Below, in pieces: positions 54,175 through 54,209 of a stretch of 54,209 bases of DNA. The position numbers and the translations under genes were made by a program. The DNA is from Bacteroidota bacterium. Its GTDB lineage: Bacteria; Bacteroidota; Bacteroidia; Flavobacteriales_D; Sanyastnellaceae. The stretch spans positions 31,111-85,319 of the forward strand of contig NVXE01000003.1 of assembly GCA_002746975.1 (NCBI GenBank), read 5' to 3'. Each line of letters opens with the position of its first letter. Position 1 is the first letter of the stretch. The notes under the pieces were generated by a model. That model was not told the origin of the DNA and made no database searches. It saw only the letters and a list, made by a program, of their open reading frames with translations.

Positions 54175-54209
54175 ATGGCTGAAATCAATCCAGCAGAAGT
54201 ATCTTCAAT
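54175..54209 (+). CDS. atpA: ATP synthase F1 subunit alpha (AtpA), first codons only
   Basis: The ATG at 54175 opens MAEINPAEVSS before the window ends. The start matches AtpA of Bacteroidetes (MAE-x-x-PAEVS) and its place after atpH fits. Only the first 11 codons are visible. Confidence 0.8.
   Translation, partial: MAEINPAEVSS

Overview
The window looks like chromosome from a member of the Bacteroidota, probably Flavobacteriales-like (genus not determinable from the sequence). The evidence is several type IX secretion system (T9SS) cargo proteins with type A or type B sorting tails, a PorP/SprF-family protein, a PorW/SprE lipoprotein placed just before an ATP synthase operon, a SusC/TonB-type receptor with an N-terminal carboxypeptidase-like domain, and many promoter-like TAnnTTTG boxes of the Bacteroidetes sigma factor.

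Layout. 1-735: 5' part of a PIG-V-like GT-C membrane glycosyltransferase running off the left edge. 788-1628: a MerT-MerP fusion and a small GDCCVxC-type cysteine protein. 1776-5425: an operon for a TetR regulator, a SulP anion (probably bicarbonate) transporter, a beta-carbonic anhydrase and a DUF2490 outer-membrane protein, with a dyad over its promoter. 5623-7149: a VF530/DUF2132 protein and a broken Fic gene. 7374-13132: tRNA-Leu(CAA) with terminator, then (all minus strand) GT2 glycosyltransferase, sulfotransferase-like protein, orphan histidine kinase, PorP/SprF protein, type B T9SS cargo and a biotin carboxyl carrier protein, joined by 4-nt overlaps or very short gaps. 13159-19422: hemW, a secreted endonuclease/exonuclease/phosphatase-domain protein and a convergent giant lamin-tail/OB/PKD T9SS cargo. 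19475-25598: DUF4175 coiled-coil protein, RsbW-like ATPase, ybeY and mnmG, carrying two parS-like palindromes. 25567-30828: YkgJ-type cysteine cluster protein, ALDH7-type dehydrogenase, TlpA-like lipoprotein, and an in-frame RpiB-M28 peptidase fusion. 31179-36484: exported MORN/YwqK-like repeat protein, soluble multi-PAS histidine kinase and LytTR response regulator. 36497-45580: a complete phosphate-starvation block on the minus strand (T9SS beta-helix protein, TonB-dependent receptor, pstS-pstC-pstA-pstB-phoU). 45737-47747: tRNA-Asn(GTT), a PfkB sugar kinase and an M23 peptidase. 47834-54209: porW/sprE, bactofilin, atpZ, an AtpI-like protein, atpB-E-F-H and the first codons of atpA.

The most interesting signals are at DNA level. 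The pstS promoter has four TTAA-based hexamers at an exact 11-bp period, ending 9 bp before the -7 box. The promoter of the T9SS/TonB pair, about 4.8 kb away, has the same geometry with weaker hexamers, so the two look like Pho boxes of one regulon. Two copies of the palindrome GTTCCACGTGGAAC lie 1.2 kb apart, read in different codon frames of ybeY and mnmG; they match the ParB-binding parS consensus and suggest an origin-proximal centromere. The RpiB-M28 fusion has an internal signal sequence at the junction and would be an unusual cytoplasm-to-periplasm chimera if it is really made as one chain. No CRISPR array, insertion sequence or prophage was seen.
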